Positions 17,274-24,972 of a DNA stretch of 64,000 bases are shown in pieces. The DNA is from DASSUW01 sp963849695 (GTDB lineage Bacteria > Actinomycetota > Thermoleophilia > Solirubrobacterales > Solirubrobacteraceae). The notes beneath the pieces were generated by a model. It was given only the letters and a program-made list of their open reading frames with translations. It did no database searches and was not told where the DNA came from. The position numbers were made by a program, and so were the translations under genes. The first letter of the stretch is position 1. Every line of letters starts with the position of its first letter. The stretch is taken from assembly GCA_963849695.1 (NCBI GenBank), contig CAWKIT010000026.1, positions 62,001 to 126,000 on the forward strand, written 5' to 3'.

Positions 17274-17991
17274 GCACGTGCAGAGGCGCGCCGATCGCGA
17301 CGGCGTCGTCGACCACGCGCCCCGGCCACTCGGTGTTGCCGCGGAAGAGGTCCCAGTGGTACGGCACGAGGATCGTGGCGCCGATCTCGGTGGCGAGCGC
17401 CACCGCGTCGCGCGGGCCCATGTTCCCGACCAGCTCGTCGCGCTCGCGGAAGTACTCGCGGCCGTTGACCGGCAGGAGCGCGACTTCGACCTCGAACGGG
17501 GCCAGCGCGGAGACCAGCGTGTCGGTCACGATCGTGTCGCCGGCGTGGTAGAGGGTGGTGCCGTCGAGCTCGAGCACGTAGCCGACGAACGCCGGGTCGT
17601 CGGGGTAGCCGTGGGCGACCGTGCGCCCGTGGATGGCGGGAACCACGTTGAGCGAGCCGGCGCCGGGCAGCTCGAGCCGGTCGCCGCGGTCGACGCCGGT
17701 GAACCCGGCGTCCGGCGCCGCCTCGCGGACCAGCGGCTCGAGCGGCGCCGGTGCGACGATCGTCAGGTCGCCGCTGCGCGCCGCGACCTCGCGCAGCGAG
17801 TACGGGTCGAGGTGGTCGATGTGCTCGTGCGTGACGAGCAGCCAGTCGATGCCGGCGCCGAGCTCGTCCACCGGCGGCGGCGGGTAGGTGCGGGCCTCAT
17901 GCTCGGCAAAGAAGGGGTCGACGAGGATCCGGCGCTCCCCCGCCTCGAACCGGAAGCCGGCCTGCCCGAGCCACGTGACGACGAGTGACAT
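17239..17991 (-). CDS. Metallo-beta-lactamase-fold hydrolase (UlaG/lactonase-like)
   Basis: 250 residues from ATG 17991; this start is preferred over 18003 because TATGTT (18004-17999) lies seven bases upstream, the leaderless pattern used across this window. Metal-binding THEHIDHLD (H55, H57, D59, H60), AIHGRTV, YHAGDT and VPYHWD complete the MBL site. UlaG-type relatives hydrolyse sugar-phosphate lactones or similar rings. Between a sugar SDR/dehydratase pair and a glucose-dehydrogenase-like gene, a role as sugar lactonase is attractive but unproven. Divergent from the dehydrogenase with overlapping -10 boxes. Confidence 0.78.
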   Translation of the reverse strand: MSLVVTWLGQAGFRFEAGERRILVDPFFAEHEARTYPPPPVDELGAGIDWLLVTHEHIDHLDPYSLREVAARSGDLTIVAPAPLEPLVREAAPDAGFTGVDRGDRLELPGAGSLNVVPAIHGRTVAHGYPDDPAFVGYVLELDGTTLYHAGDTIVTDTLVSALAPFEVEVALLPVNGREYFRERDELVGNMGPRDAVALATEIGATILVPYHWDLFRGNTEWPGRVVDDAVAIGAPLHVLTLRRGVPWAL

Positions 17992-17998
17992 CGCCGGG

Positions 17999-18008
17999 AA
18001 CATAACGT
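17999..18008. promoter_or_regulatory. Overlapping divergent -10 boxes
   Basis: TATGTT on the minus strand (18004-17999) and TAACGT on the plus strand (18003-18008) overlap by two bases and lie seven and six bases from their respective ATG codons. Polymerase could serve only one direction at a time, which would couple the lactonase-like and dehydrogenase genes inversely unless a regulator intervenes. Confidence 0.5.
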
Positions 18009-18014
18009 GTAGCC

Positions 18015-19073
18015 ATGCAAGCGCTCGTCACCACTCCGGGGGAACCCGGTTCCACCCGTACCGCGGTTGTCGCCGACCCGGAGCGCCGACCCGGCGGTGT
18101 GCTGATCCGGACACTCGAGGTCGGCGTGTGCGGGACCGACCGCGAGATCGACGCGGGCGAGTACGGCACCGCGCCGCCGGGCGAGAGCGAGCTGGTCCTC
18201 GGTCACGAGCTGCTCGGGGAGGTCGCCGAGGACGGCGGCGGGTTCACGGCCGGCGACCTCGTGACCGCCACCGTGCGGCGCTCGTGCGGCCGCTGCGGCG
18301 CGTGCGCCGACGGCGCGCCCGACGCGTGCGACACCGGCGACTACGCCGAGCGCGGCATCACCGGCCTGGCCGGGTTCGCCGGGGAGCTGGTGGTCGAGGA
18401 CGCCGAGAACGTCGTCGCCGTCCCGCCGGCGCTGGGCAGGCACGGAGTGCTCGCCGAGCCCGGCTCGATCTGCGCCCGCGCGATCCGGCACACGACCGCG
18501 ATCGGCAACCGCCAGCCGTGGCGGCCGGCGCGCGCGCTGGTCCTCGGCGCCGGGGCGATCGGGATGCTCGCGACCTACATGCTGCGGCTCGAAGGCCACG
18601 AGGTGTGGACCGCGGCGCGCAGCGACCCGGCGAGCGAGAAGGGGCAGCTCGTCCAGGCGTCGGGAGCGCGCTACCTCTCGACCGCGCAGACCTCGCTCGG
18701 CGCGGCACGCGAGGAGGCCGGCGGCTTCGACATCGTGATCGAGGCGACCGGCAAGGCCGAGCTCATGATCGAGGCGATGGCGGCCCTGCGGCGCAACGGC
18801 GTCGCCTGCCTGCTCGGCCTCGACGCCCACGCCCATCAGGTCGAGCTCGAGGGCACGCTGCTCGGCCGCGACTTCGTGCTCGAGAACCGCGTGCTGTTCG
18901 GCAGCGTCAACGCCCACCGGACCGACTGGGTCGCCGCCGTCGAGGCGCTCGAGGCGATGCAGGGGCGCTGGCCGGATGCGATGGAGCAGCTGGTCGGGCT
19001 CCGGGTGGAGCCCGACCGCTTCTCCGAGGCGTTCGGCTACCGCGGCGTCAAGGCGACGCTCCGCTTCGGCTGA
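18015..19073 (+). CDS. Zinc-containing MDR dehydrogenase, glucose 1-dehydrogenase-like
   Basis: 352 residues. Catalytic zinc site C39 (VGVCGTDREI), H64 and E65 (GHELLG); structural zinc cysteines C91, C94, C97 and C105. NAD(P) site LVLGAGAIGML. CGTDREIDAGEYG and the C-terminal FSEAFGYRGVKATLRF are characteristic of the archaeal-type glucose dehydrogenase branch, which oxidises aldoses to lactones with NAD(P). In that case glucose or galactose would be oxidised here, the lactone opened by the MBL or esterase product, and the acid dehydrated by the IlvD/Edd enzyme. The 3' end is part of a tandem repeat. Confidence 0.82.
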   Translation: MQALVTTPGEPGSTRTAVVADPERRPGGVLIRTLEVGVCGTDREIDAGEYGTAPPGESELVLGHELLGEVAEDGGGFTAGDLVTATVRRSCGRCGACADGAPDACDTGDYAERGITGLAGFAGELVVEDAENVVAVPPALGRHGVLAEPGSICARAIRHTTAIGNRQPWRPARALVLGAGAIGMLATYMLRLEGHEVWTAARSDPASEKGQLVQASGARYLSTAQTSLGAAREEAGGFDIVIEATGKAELMIEAMAALRRNGVACLLGLDAHAHQVELEGTLLGRDFVLENRVLFGSVNAHRTDWVAAVEALEAMQGRWPDAMEQLVGLRVEPDRFSEAFGYRGVKATLRFG

Positions 19074-19163
19074 GCCCGGATTCAGTTTGAGCGAGCGTCG
19101 CCCGGCGTCGCTCCGCTTCGGCTGAGCCCGGATCCAGTCGAGCGAGCGTCGCCCGGCGTCGCT
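19057..19163. repeat. Two-copy tandem repeat (about 52 bp) including the dehydrogenase stop codon
   Basis: Unit 1 starts CGCTCCGCTTCGGCTGAGCC at 19057; unit 2 repeats it at 19109 with two small differences (GATT/GATC and loss of one T). Unit 2 ends into a third CGCT at 19160. Each unit contains GAGCGAGCG and CGTCGCTC, able to pair as a GC-rich hairpin. The duplication copies the last codons and stop of the dehydrogenase, so it probably arose from the gene end and doubles a terminator-like hairpin. Confidence 0.75.
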
Positions 19164-19172
19164 GCAGTTTGC

Positions 19173-19973
19173 CTAGTCCTGGTTGGACAGGTCCTGGATC
19201 CGGATGTCCCGGAACGACACCACGTCCTGCGGCGCGCCGTGCGCCTGCAGGCCGATGTAGCCGACCAGGCCCCGCGAGCTCGAGTCGGGATCGTTCGGGC
19301 GGCCGGGGAACGGTACGCCCGGCAGGTTCTCGTACTCGTTGATCACGACGCCGTTGCGGATCACCGTGTAGGTCTGCCCGACCACGCGGATCTCGAGGTC
19401 GTTCCATACGCCCGGAGGCGTGACCCTGGCTTGGGTTGCGTTCAGGTCCGCGAAGCCGTAGATCGAGCCCGTCTTGCGCGGGTCGAACGGCGGTCCGTCG
19501 GGCGAGTCGTTGATCTGGACCTCGTGCCCGCAGTTGACCGCGATCCACCCCTCGGGGTTGACGGTCTGGGGGTTGCCGTTGAAGGTCATCGGGCAGCCGG
19601 GCACCGGCGGCCTGGGCGCCGGGAACCGGACCTGCACGCCGCTGTTGGCGCGCTGGCCGGCGATCGGCGAGTCGTCCCGGAACTGCAGCTTCAGCGAGAA
19701 GTCGCCGTACGGCCGCGCGGCGTACCAGAGCACGCCGAGGTTCGGCGGGCCCGGCTCGGTCCTGAGCGTCCCATCGCGTTGCAGCGTCACCTGTGAGCCG
19801 CCGGCGTAGCGCCAGAGCTCGAAGCACTTGCGACTGCCGTCGAAGATGACCTCATAGCCGTTCCGGTCCACCTTCCCGCAGCGGGGTTTCGTGGCCCCGC
19901 CCGTCGCCGTGGCCGGTACCGCCACCGCAGCAGCGACTCCCAGTAGCCCGAGCAGCACGAACAACTTCCGCAT
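19173..19973 (-). CDS. Secreted DUF1080 (3-keto-disaccharide hydrolase-like) protein
   Basis: 266 residues with a clear signal peptide (KLFVLLGLLGVAAAVAVPATATG) and an excellent ribosome site (GGGGGAGG just upstream). The body is the concanavalin-like DUF1080 fold: GYEVIFDGSRKCFELW, GDFSLKLQFRD, ANSGVQVRFP, GHEVQINDS, WNDLEIRVVGQTYTVIRNG and GLVGYIGLQAHG. Members include 3-keto-glycoside hydrolases acting on sugars oxidised at C3; others are uncharacterised glycan-binding proteins. It is likely exported to act on external saccharides. Confidence 0.85.
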   Translation of the reverse strand: MRKLFVLLGLLGVAAAVAVPATATGGATKPRCGKVDRNGYEVIFDGSRKCFELWRYAGGSQVTLQRDGTLRTEPGPPNLGVLWYAARPYGDFSLKLQFRDDSPIAGQRANSGVQVRFPAPRPPVPGCPMTFNGNPQTVNPEGWIAVNCGHEVQINDSPDGPPFDPRKTGSIYGFADLNATQARVTPPGVWNDLEIRVVGQTYTVIRNGVVINEYENLPGVPFPGRPNDPDSSSRGLVGYIGLQAHGAPQDVVSFRDIRIQDLSNQD

Positions 19974-20068
19974 GATTCCTCCCCCTCCGCCTACATGCCA
20001 AGTCAGAGACTAGGACACGCATACCCTCCGGCAAGCCGTCGCCAACCCCTGCGCGCAAGGCTTGGACC

Positions 20069-20221
20069 GTGCCCAGAGACCGCCCCACGCCCAGCCCGCG
20101 CCTCGGGTTCACCGTGACGGAGACGGTCCTGCCCACCACGCCCGTCGAGCCCGATCCGTTCATCGGCGGGCCCGCGCCGGCCGACGGCCCTCCCGGGAAC
20201 GTGCCCGGCCGGCCCGCCTAG
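20069..20221 (+). CDS. Candidate small proline-rich protein (50 aa), unknown
   Basis: A GTG-initiated frame of 51 codons, starting VPRDRPTPSPRLGFTVTETV and ending with VPGRPA. Nearly every third base is G or C, like the real genes here, and it fits exactly into the gap, ending two bases before the converging ferredoxin-reductase stop. Eleven or so prolines, no signal peptide or membrane helix. I recognise no family. Weak CAAGG sits about ten bases before the start. It may be a real small protein or a chance frame in GC-rich DNA. Confidence 0.3.
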   Translation: MPRDRPTPSPRLGFTVTETVLPTTPVEPDPFIGGPAPADGPPGNVPGRPA

Positions 20222-20223
20222 TA

Positions 20224-21558
<1,335 letters not shown>

Positions 21559-21588
21559 GCCTCCACGCTAGCGAGCGCGGAGGCCGCC

Positions 21589-22254
21589 TCAGTTCTTCGC
21601 GGGCTGCGGCACGATCCGGATGTACGGCTTCGGCGACTCCCAGCCCTCGGGCCACATCTCGCGCGCCTGCTCGTCGGTCACGGAGCCGGCGATGATCACG
21701 TCGTCGCCCTGCTGCCAGTTGACCGGCGTCGAGACCTTGTGCTCGGCGGTCAGCTGCAGCGAGTCGATCACGCGCAGCACCTCGTCGAAGTTGCGGCCGG
21801 CCGTCATCGGATAGACGAGGATCAGCTTGATCGTCTTGTCAGGTGCGATCACGAACACGTTGCGAACGGTCTGGTTCTCGGCCGGCGTGCGCGCGGTCGG
21901 GTCGCCGGACACGTCCGCCGAGAGCATCCCGTAGGCCTTCGCGATCTCGAAGTCGGGGTCGCCGATGAGCGGGTAGTTGGGCCTGGTGCCCTGCGTCTCC
22001 TCGATGTCCTGCGCCCACTTCTCGTGGTTGTCGAGCGGGTCGACCGAGAGGCCGACGATCTTCGTGTTGCGCGCCTCGAAGTCGGGCTTGATCTTCGCCA
22101 TGTAGCCGAGCTCCGTCGTGCACACGGGCGTGAAGTCGCGCGGGTGCGAGAACAGCACGGCCCACGAGTCGCCGATCCAGTCGTGGAAGCGGATCCTGCC
22201 CTCGGTGGTGTCGGCTTCGAAGTCGGGAGCGGTGTCGCCAAGCTGAAGAGCCAT
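21589..22254 (-). CDS. Peroxiredoxin, 1-Cys (Prx6) type
   Basis: 221 residues from ATG 22254, selected because AGGAGA stands nine bases upstream and the protein then begins MALQLGDTAPDFEADTTEG. The peroxidatic cysteine is C45 in SHPRDFTPVCTTELG; the C-terminal half (ILVYPMTAGRNFDEVLRVIDSLQL, TPVNWQQGDD) matches the long Prx6 class. It reduces H2O2 and organic peroxides in the cytoplasm. Divergent from the collagen-like protein gene, 56 bases apart. Confidence 0.92.
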   Translation of the reverse strand: MALQLGDTAPDFEADTTEGRIRFHDWIGDSWAVLFSHPRDFTPVCTTELGYMAKIKPDFEARNTKIVGLSVDPLDNHEKWAQDIEETQGTRPNYPLIGDPDFEIAKAYGMLSADVSGDPTARTPAENQTVRNVFVIAPDKTIKLILVYPMTAGRNFDEVLRVIDSLQLTAEHKVSTPVNWQQGDDVIIAGSVTDEQAREMWPEGWESPKPYIRIVPQPAKN

Positions 22255-22310
22255 CTCGCGTTCTCCTGTGTCGGTGAACTCAACGCGTCGCATGCGAGAG
22301 AATACGAACC

Positions 22311-23012
22311 ATGTCATCAAGGTTCCGGAGGCCGTCGCCGGCGACGGTGATCGCGCTCGCGGCGCTGGTCGTCGCGACGAGCGGCGTCGCGATCGGCTCG
22401 TTCGCGCCGAAGAACGGCAAGATCGTCGCCTGTTACTCGAAGCGGACCGGTGCCCTCCGGCTGGTCGAGGAGGGCAAGAAGTGCCGGAAGGGCGAGCAGA
22501 AGATCGCGTGGAACCAGCAGGGCAAGCGTGGGCTGCCCGGGCGTCGCGGGCCCGCCGGCGACGACGGCTTCGACGGGCTGGACGGGTTCGACGGCTTCGA
22601 CGGAGCCGACGGCGCCGATGCGGCCAGCATGCTGACCGGAGCGTTCGCGACGACGCTCGGGGCCGAGCCCGTGTTCGCGGCCGTCTCCGGTACGGACGTG
22701 GCCAGCGCTGTGGAGTCGGAGCACGTGACGCTCTCGCCCGCGGTCGCGACCGTCGCGAGCGATCTCGCCGTCGCGCTCGATCCCGGCGCCCCGGACCCGG
22801 GAGCGTCGCAGCTCATCGTCACCCTCGTCGCCGACGGCACACCCACCGAGCTCAGCTGCACGATGAGCGGCGAGCAGCGGTGGTGCGACAGCGGCTTGGC
22901 CACCCACGAACTGTCTCCCCGCAGCCGGCTGACCTTGACGCACACCCAGTCGGGTGCACCGGCGAGCGGCCCCCTCACGTTCCGGTTCGGCTGGCGGGCG
23001 ACGACGCCCTGA
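22311..23012 (+). CDS. Exported protein with short collagen-like repeat
   Basis: 233 residues. An N-terminal helix (ATVIALAALVVATSGVAIGSFA) acts as signal or anchor. A short domain with two cysteines (IVACYSKRTGALRLVEEGKKC) and a WNQQGKRG junction leads into about 13 Gly-X-Y triplets (GLPGRRGPAGDDGFDGLDG and on), then a C-terminal beta-type domain. This architecture, with the ACYSK...C...WNQ block before the triplets, recurs in many copies in Thermoleophilia-type actinobacteria. The function is unknown; trimerising surface stalks are the usual suggestion. The gene faces the peroxiredoxin gene back to back. Confidence 0.8.
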   Translation: MSSRFRRPSPATVIALAALVVATSGVAIGSFAPKNGKIVACYSKRTGALRLVEEGKKCRKGEQKIAWNQQGKRGLPGRRGPAGDDGFDGLDGFDGFDGADGADAASMLTGAFATTLGAEPVFAAVSGTDVASAVESEHVTLSPAVATVASDLAVALDPGAPDPGASQLIVTLVADGTPTELSCTMSGEQRWCDSGLATHELSPRSRLTLTHTQSGAPASGPLTFRFGWRATTP

Positions 23013-23016
23013 GGCT

Positions 23017-23055
23017 CCGCAGACGCGGTCATCGCTTGCGGTGTCAGGTCTGCGG
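23017..23055. terminator. Inverted repeat between converging genes
   Basis: CCGCAGAC (23017-23024) and GTCTGCGG (23048-23055) are exact reverse complements around a 23-nt loop, placed 4 bases after the collagen-like gene and 2 bases before the arsC stop. A bidirectional stem-loop terminator is likely, though there is no T tract. Confidence 0.4.
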
Positions 23056-23057
23056 CT

Positions 23058-23471
23058 TCACGCCGCGGTCGAAGCCGAGTCGAGCTCGGCTACGAGGCCG
23101 GCGACGCGACGCGCGATGTCGTCGCGGGTGGCGCGGACTTCATCGAGCGGGCGGTCCTTGGGGTCGGGCAGGTCCCAGTCGATGTAGCGCTTGCCGGGGA
23201 TGAACGGGCACGCGTCGCCGCAGCCCATGGTGACGATCACGTCGGCCCGGTCGGCGAGCTCGGTCGTGAGGCGCCGGGGGCGGCGGTCGGACAGGTCGAT
23301 GTCGAGCTCGCGCATGACCTCGATGACCTGCGGGTGCGGGCGGCCGTCGGGGTCGGCTTGGCTGCCGGCCGACACGGCGCGGTGGCGACCGGCGGCGGCG
23401 CGCTCGAACAGGGCGGCGCTGATCTGCGAGCGCCCGGCGTTGTGCAGGCAGACGAACAGCGCGGTCGCCAT
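23058..23471 (-). CDS. arsC: Arsenate reductase, thioredoxin-coupled LMW-phosphatase type
   Basis: 137 residues. The CX5R loop CLHNAGRS (C8 to R14) opens the protein as in low-molecular-weight tyrosine phosphatases; CGDAC in MGCGDACPFIPG supplies the redox cysteines of the ArsC relay, and DLPDPKDRP carries the general acid. It reduces arsenate to arsenite. The start overlaps the arsM stop by one base (TGATG), so translation is coupled. Last gene of arsR-arsM-arsC. Confidence 0.9.
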   Translation of the reverse strand: MATALFVCLHNAGRSQISAALFERAAAGRHRAVSAGSQADPDGRPHPQVIEVMRELDIDLSDRRPRRLTTELADRADVIVTMGCGDACPFIPGKRYIDWDLPDPKDRPLDEVRATRDDIARRVAGLVAELDSASTAA

Positions 23472-24334
23472 CAGTCGTGCGCCGGCTTGCGGGCGCGGAC
23501 GATGGCCGAGGACGCGTGCCGGTGCACGCGGTGGGTCGGGCGGATGTCGATGTCGGCGAAGCCGGCGGCGGTGAGGGTCTCGCGGTACTCCTGCTCGGTG
23601 AGGGCGCCGGCGATGCAGCCGGTCCATTGCCGCATGTCCTCCCGTGTGGCGTCGTCCATGTCGGGGTCGGCGATCACGTCCGAGACCGCGAAGCGACCGC
23701 CCGGGCGCAGCACGCGCGCGGCCTCGGCGAGCACGACGCGCTTGTCGGCGGCGAGGTTGATCACGCAGTTGGAGATCACGACGTCGACACCGGAGTCGGG
23801 CAGCGGGATCTGCTCGAGGTAGCCCTTGACGAACTCGACGTTGTGCACACCGGCGGCGTTCGCGCGCGCCAGCGCGAGCATCTCGTCGGTCATGTCGAGC
23901 CCGATCGCGCGGCCGGCCGGGCCCACGCGGCGGGCGCTGATGAGCACGTCGGCGCCCGCGCCCGAGCCCAGGTCGAGCACCGTCTCACCCTCGTGCAGGT
24001 CGGCGACGGCCGTCGGCACGCCACACCCCAGCGAGGCCTTGACCGCCGCCTCGGGCACCGCGTCCGCCTCGGCCGGGTCATACAGCGCGCCGCCGAACCG
24101 CGCATCGTCGGTGCCACAGCCACACTCGGGGCGCGGATCCGCGGTCGCGGCGGCCTCGGCGGCTGCCGCATAGCGCCGGCGCACGCTCTCGCGCACTTCC
24201 ACTTCACCCGCCGCGCACCCGCAGCTCTCGCCGGATTGGCAGCAGCCATCCTTCTCCGACGGCTCGCAGCAGGCCGCCTGAGCGGCCGCGGTGCAACAAG
24301 GATCCGGCGCTCCGGGGGCGGTCAGCTCAGCCAT
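23471..24334 (-). CDS. arsM: Arsenite S-adenosylmethionine methyltransferase with Cys-rich N-terminus
   Basis: 287 residues from ATG 24334, overlapping arsR by 13 bases. SAM-binding core: VLDLGSGAGADVLISARRVGPAGRAIGLDMT, then the conserved arsenite cysteines in ISNCVINL and WTGCIAG. The GYLEQIPLP and GRFAVSDVIAD segments match the ArsM family. The first 40 residues carry about ten cysteines (CCTAAAQAACCEPSEKDGCC and GESCGCA), a thiol-rich tail that may hold As(III). It converts arsenite to methylated, more volatile forms. Confidence 0.92.
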   Translation of the reverse strand: MAELTAPGAPDPCCTAAAQAACCEPSEKDGCCQSGESCGCAAGEVEVRESVRRRYAAAAEAAATADPRPECGCGTDDARFGGALYDPAEADAVPEAAVKASLGCGVPTAVADLHEGETVLDLGSGAGADVLISARRVGPAGRAIGLDMTDEMLALARANAAGVHNVEFVKGYLEQIPLPDSGVDVVISNCVINLAADKRVVLAEAARVLRPGGRFAVSDVIADPDMDDATREDMRQWTGCIAGALTEQEYRETLTAAGFADIDIRPTHRVHRHASSAIVRARKPAHD

Positions 24335-24678
24335 GACTGAAGCTCCTTGACACTGTCGGGGAGCAGGAAGTAGTAGGCCCAAAGGCCACGTCGTTCGGTG
24401 CCGATCACGCCCGCGCCGACCAGCACCTTCAGATGCTTGGCCAACGCCGGCTGACTGATCTCGAACAGCGGCAGCAGCTCGCACTGACACAGCGCCTCCG
24501 GCGCCGAGGCCCGCAGAGCGTCGACGATCAACAGCCGCGTCGGATCCCCCAACGCCTTGAACACGCCCGCCAGCTCAACCGCGTCTCCGCGCTCGAGCTC
24601 CGGCACCGCCACCGGGCTACAGCAGCCCCCGGCCTTGCGCTCGCGCGGCGAGAGGACCGGCAGTTCGATAGTCGCCAT
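24322..24678 (-). CDS. arsR: ArsR-family arsenic-responsive repressor
   Basis: 118 residues from ATG 24678. Winged-helix repressor with GVFKALGDPTRLLIVDALR, the CxC metalloid site C64/C66 (ALCQCELLPLF) on the helix before the recognition helix (ISQPALAKHLKVL), and an extra C19/C20 pair near the N-terminus that could supply a third ligand. As(III) binding would release DNA and turn on arsR-arsM-arsC. TATGGT lies eight bases before the start, again leaderless in style. Confidence 0.92.
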   Translation of the reverse strand: MATIELPVLSPRERKAGGCCSPVAVPELERGDAVELAGVFKALGDPTRLLIVDALRASAPEALCQCELLPLFEISQPALAKHLKVLVGAGVIGTERRGLWAYYFLLPDSVKELQSWLS

Positions 24679-24725
24679 CGCCGCGAACCATACCAAACCA
24701 ATCAGTTATCTATCGTCAGCTGGGC
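24679..24725 (-). promoter_or_regulatory. arsR promoter/operator segment
   Basis: A 47-bp gap with an AT content well above its surroundings, holding minus-strand TATGGT (24692-24687) and the run GATAGATAACTGATTGG just upstream. ArsR-type operators usually overlap the promoter; no perfect dyad is visible, so the exact site is not assigned. Confidence 0.45.
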
Positions 24726-24932
24726 CTACGCCAGGGAGATCTTCCCGGTCACGACCACGTCGCGCGACAGGCCGTCAACGGTGACCGTCGCGGTCGCGTC
24801 GAGCGTCTCGTCGCCCTGCAGGCCACCGCTCTCCAGCTGCTCGCGCACCGCAAGCTCGATCTCCCGCTGAGCGGTCACGCCCAGCTTCTTGAGGAACTTC
24901 CGCACCGACATGTTGAAGACCTCTTCGTCCAC
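24726..24932 (-). CDS. DUF6494-family small protein
   Basis: 68 residues beginning MDEEVFNMSVRKFLKKLGV and continuing TAQREIELAVREQLESG, a helical pair, then a short beta segment ending GKISLA. The opening and the VTAQREIE block identify the DUF6494 family, of unknown function. No membrane helix or signal. It lies 40 bases downstream of the Tat-exported FAD oxidoreductase on the same strand and is likely co-transcribed with it. Confidence 0.75.
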   Translation of the reverse strand: MDEEVFNMSVRKFLKKLGVTAQREIELAVREQLESGGLQGDETLDATATVTVDGLSRDVVVTGKISLA

Positions 24933-24972
24933 CGTGTCTCCTTTCGAACGCGCTCACTGCTGCCTGCCGAGC

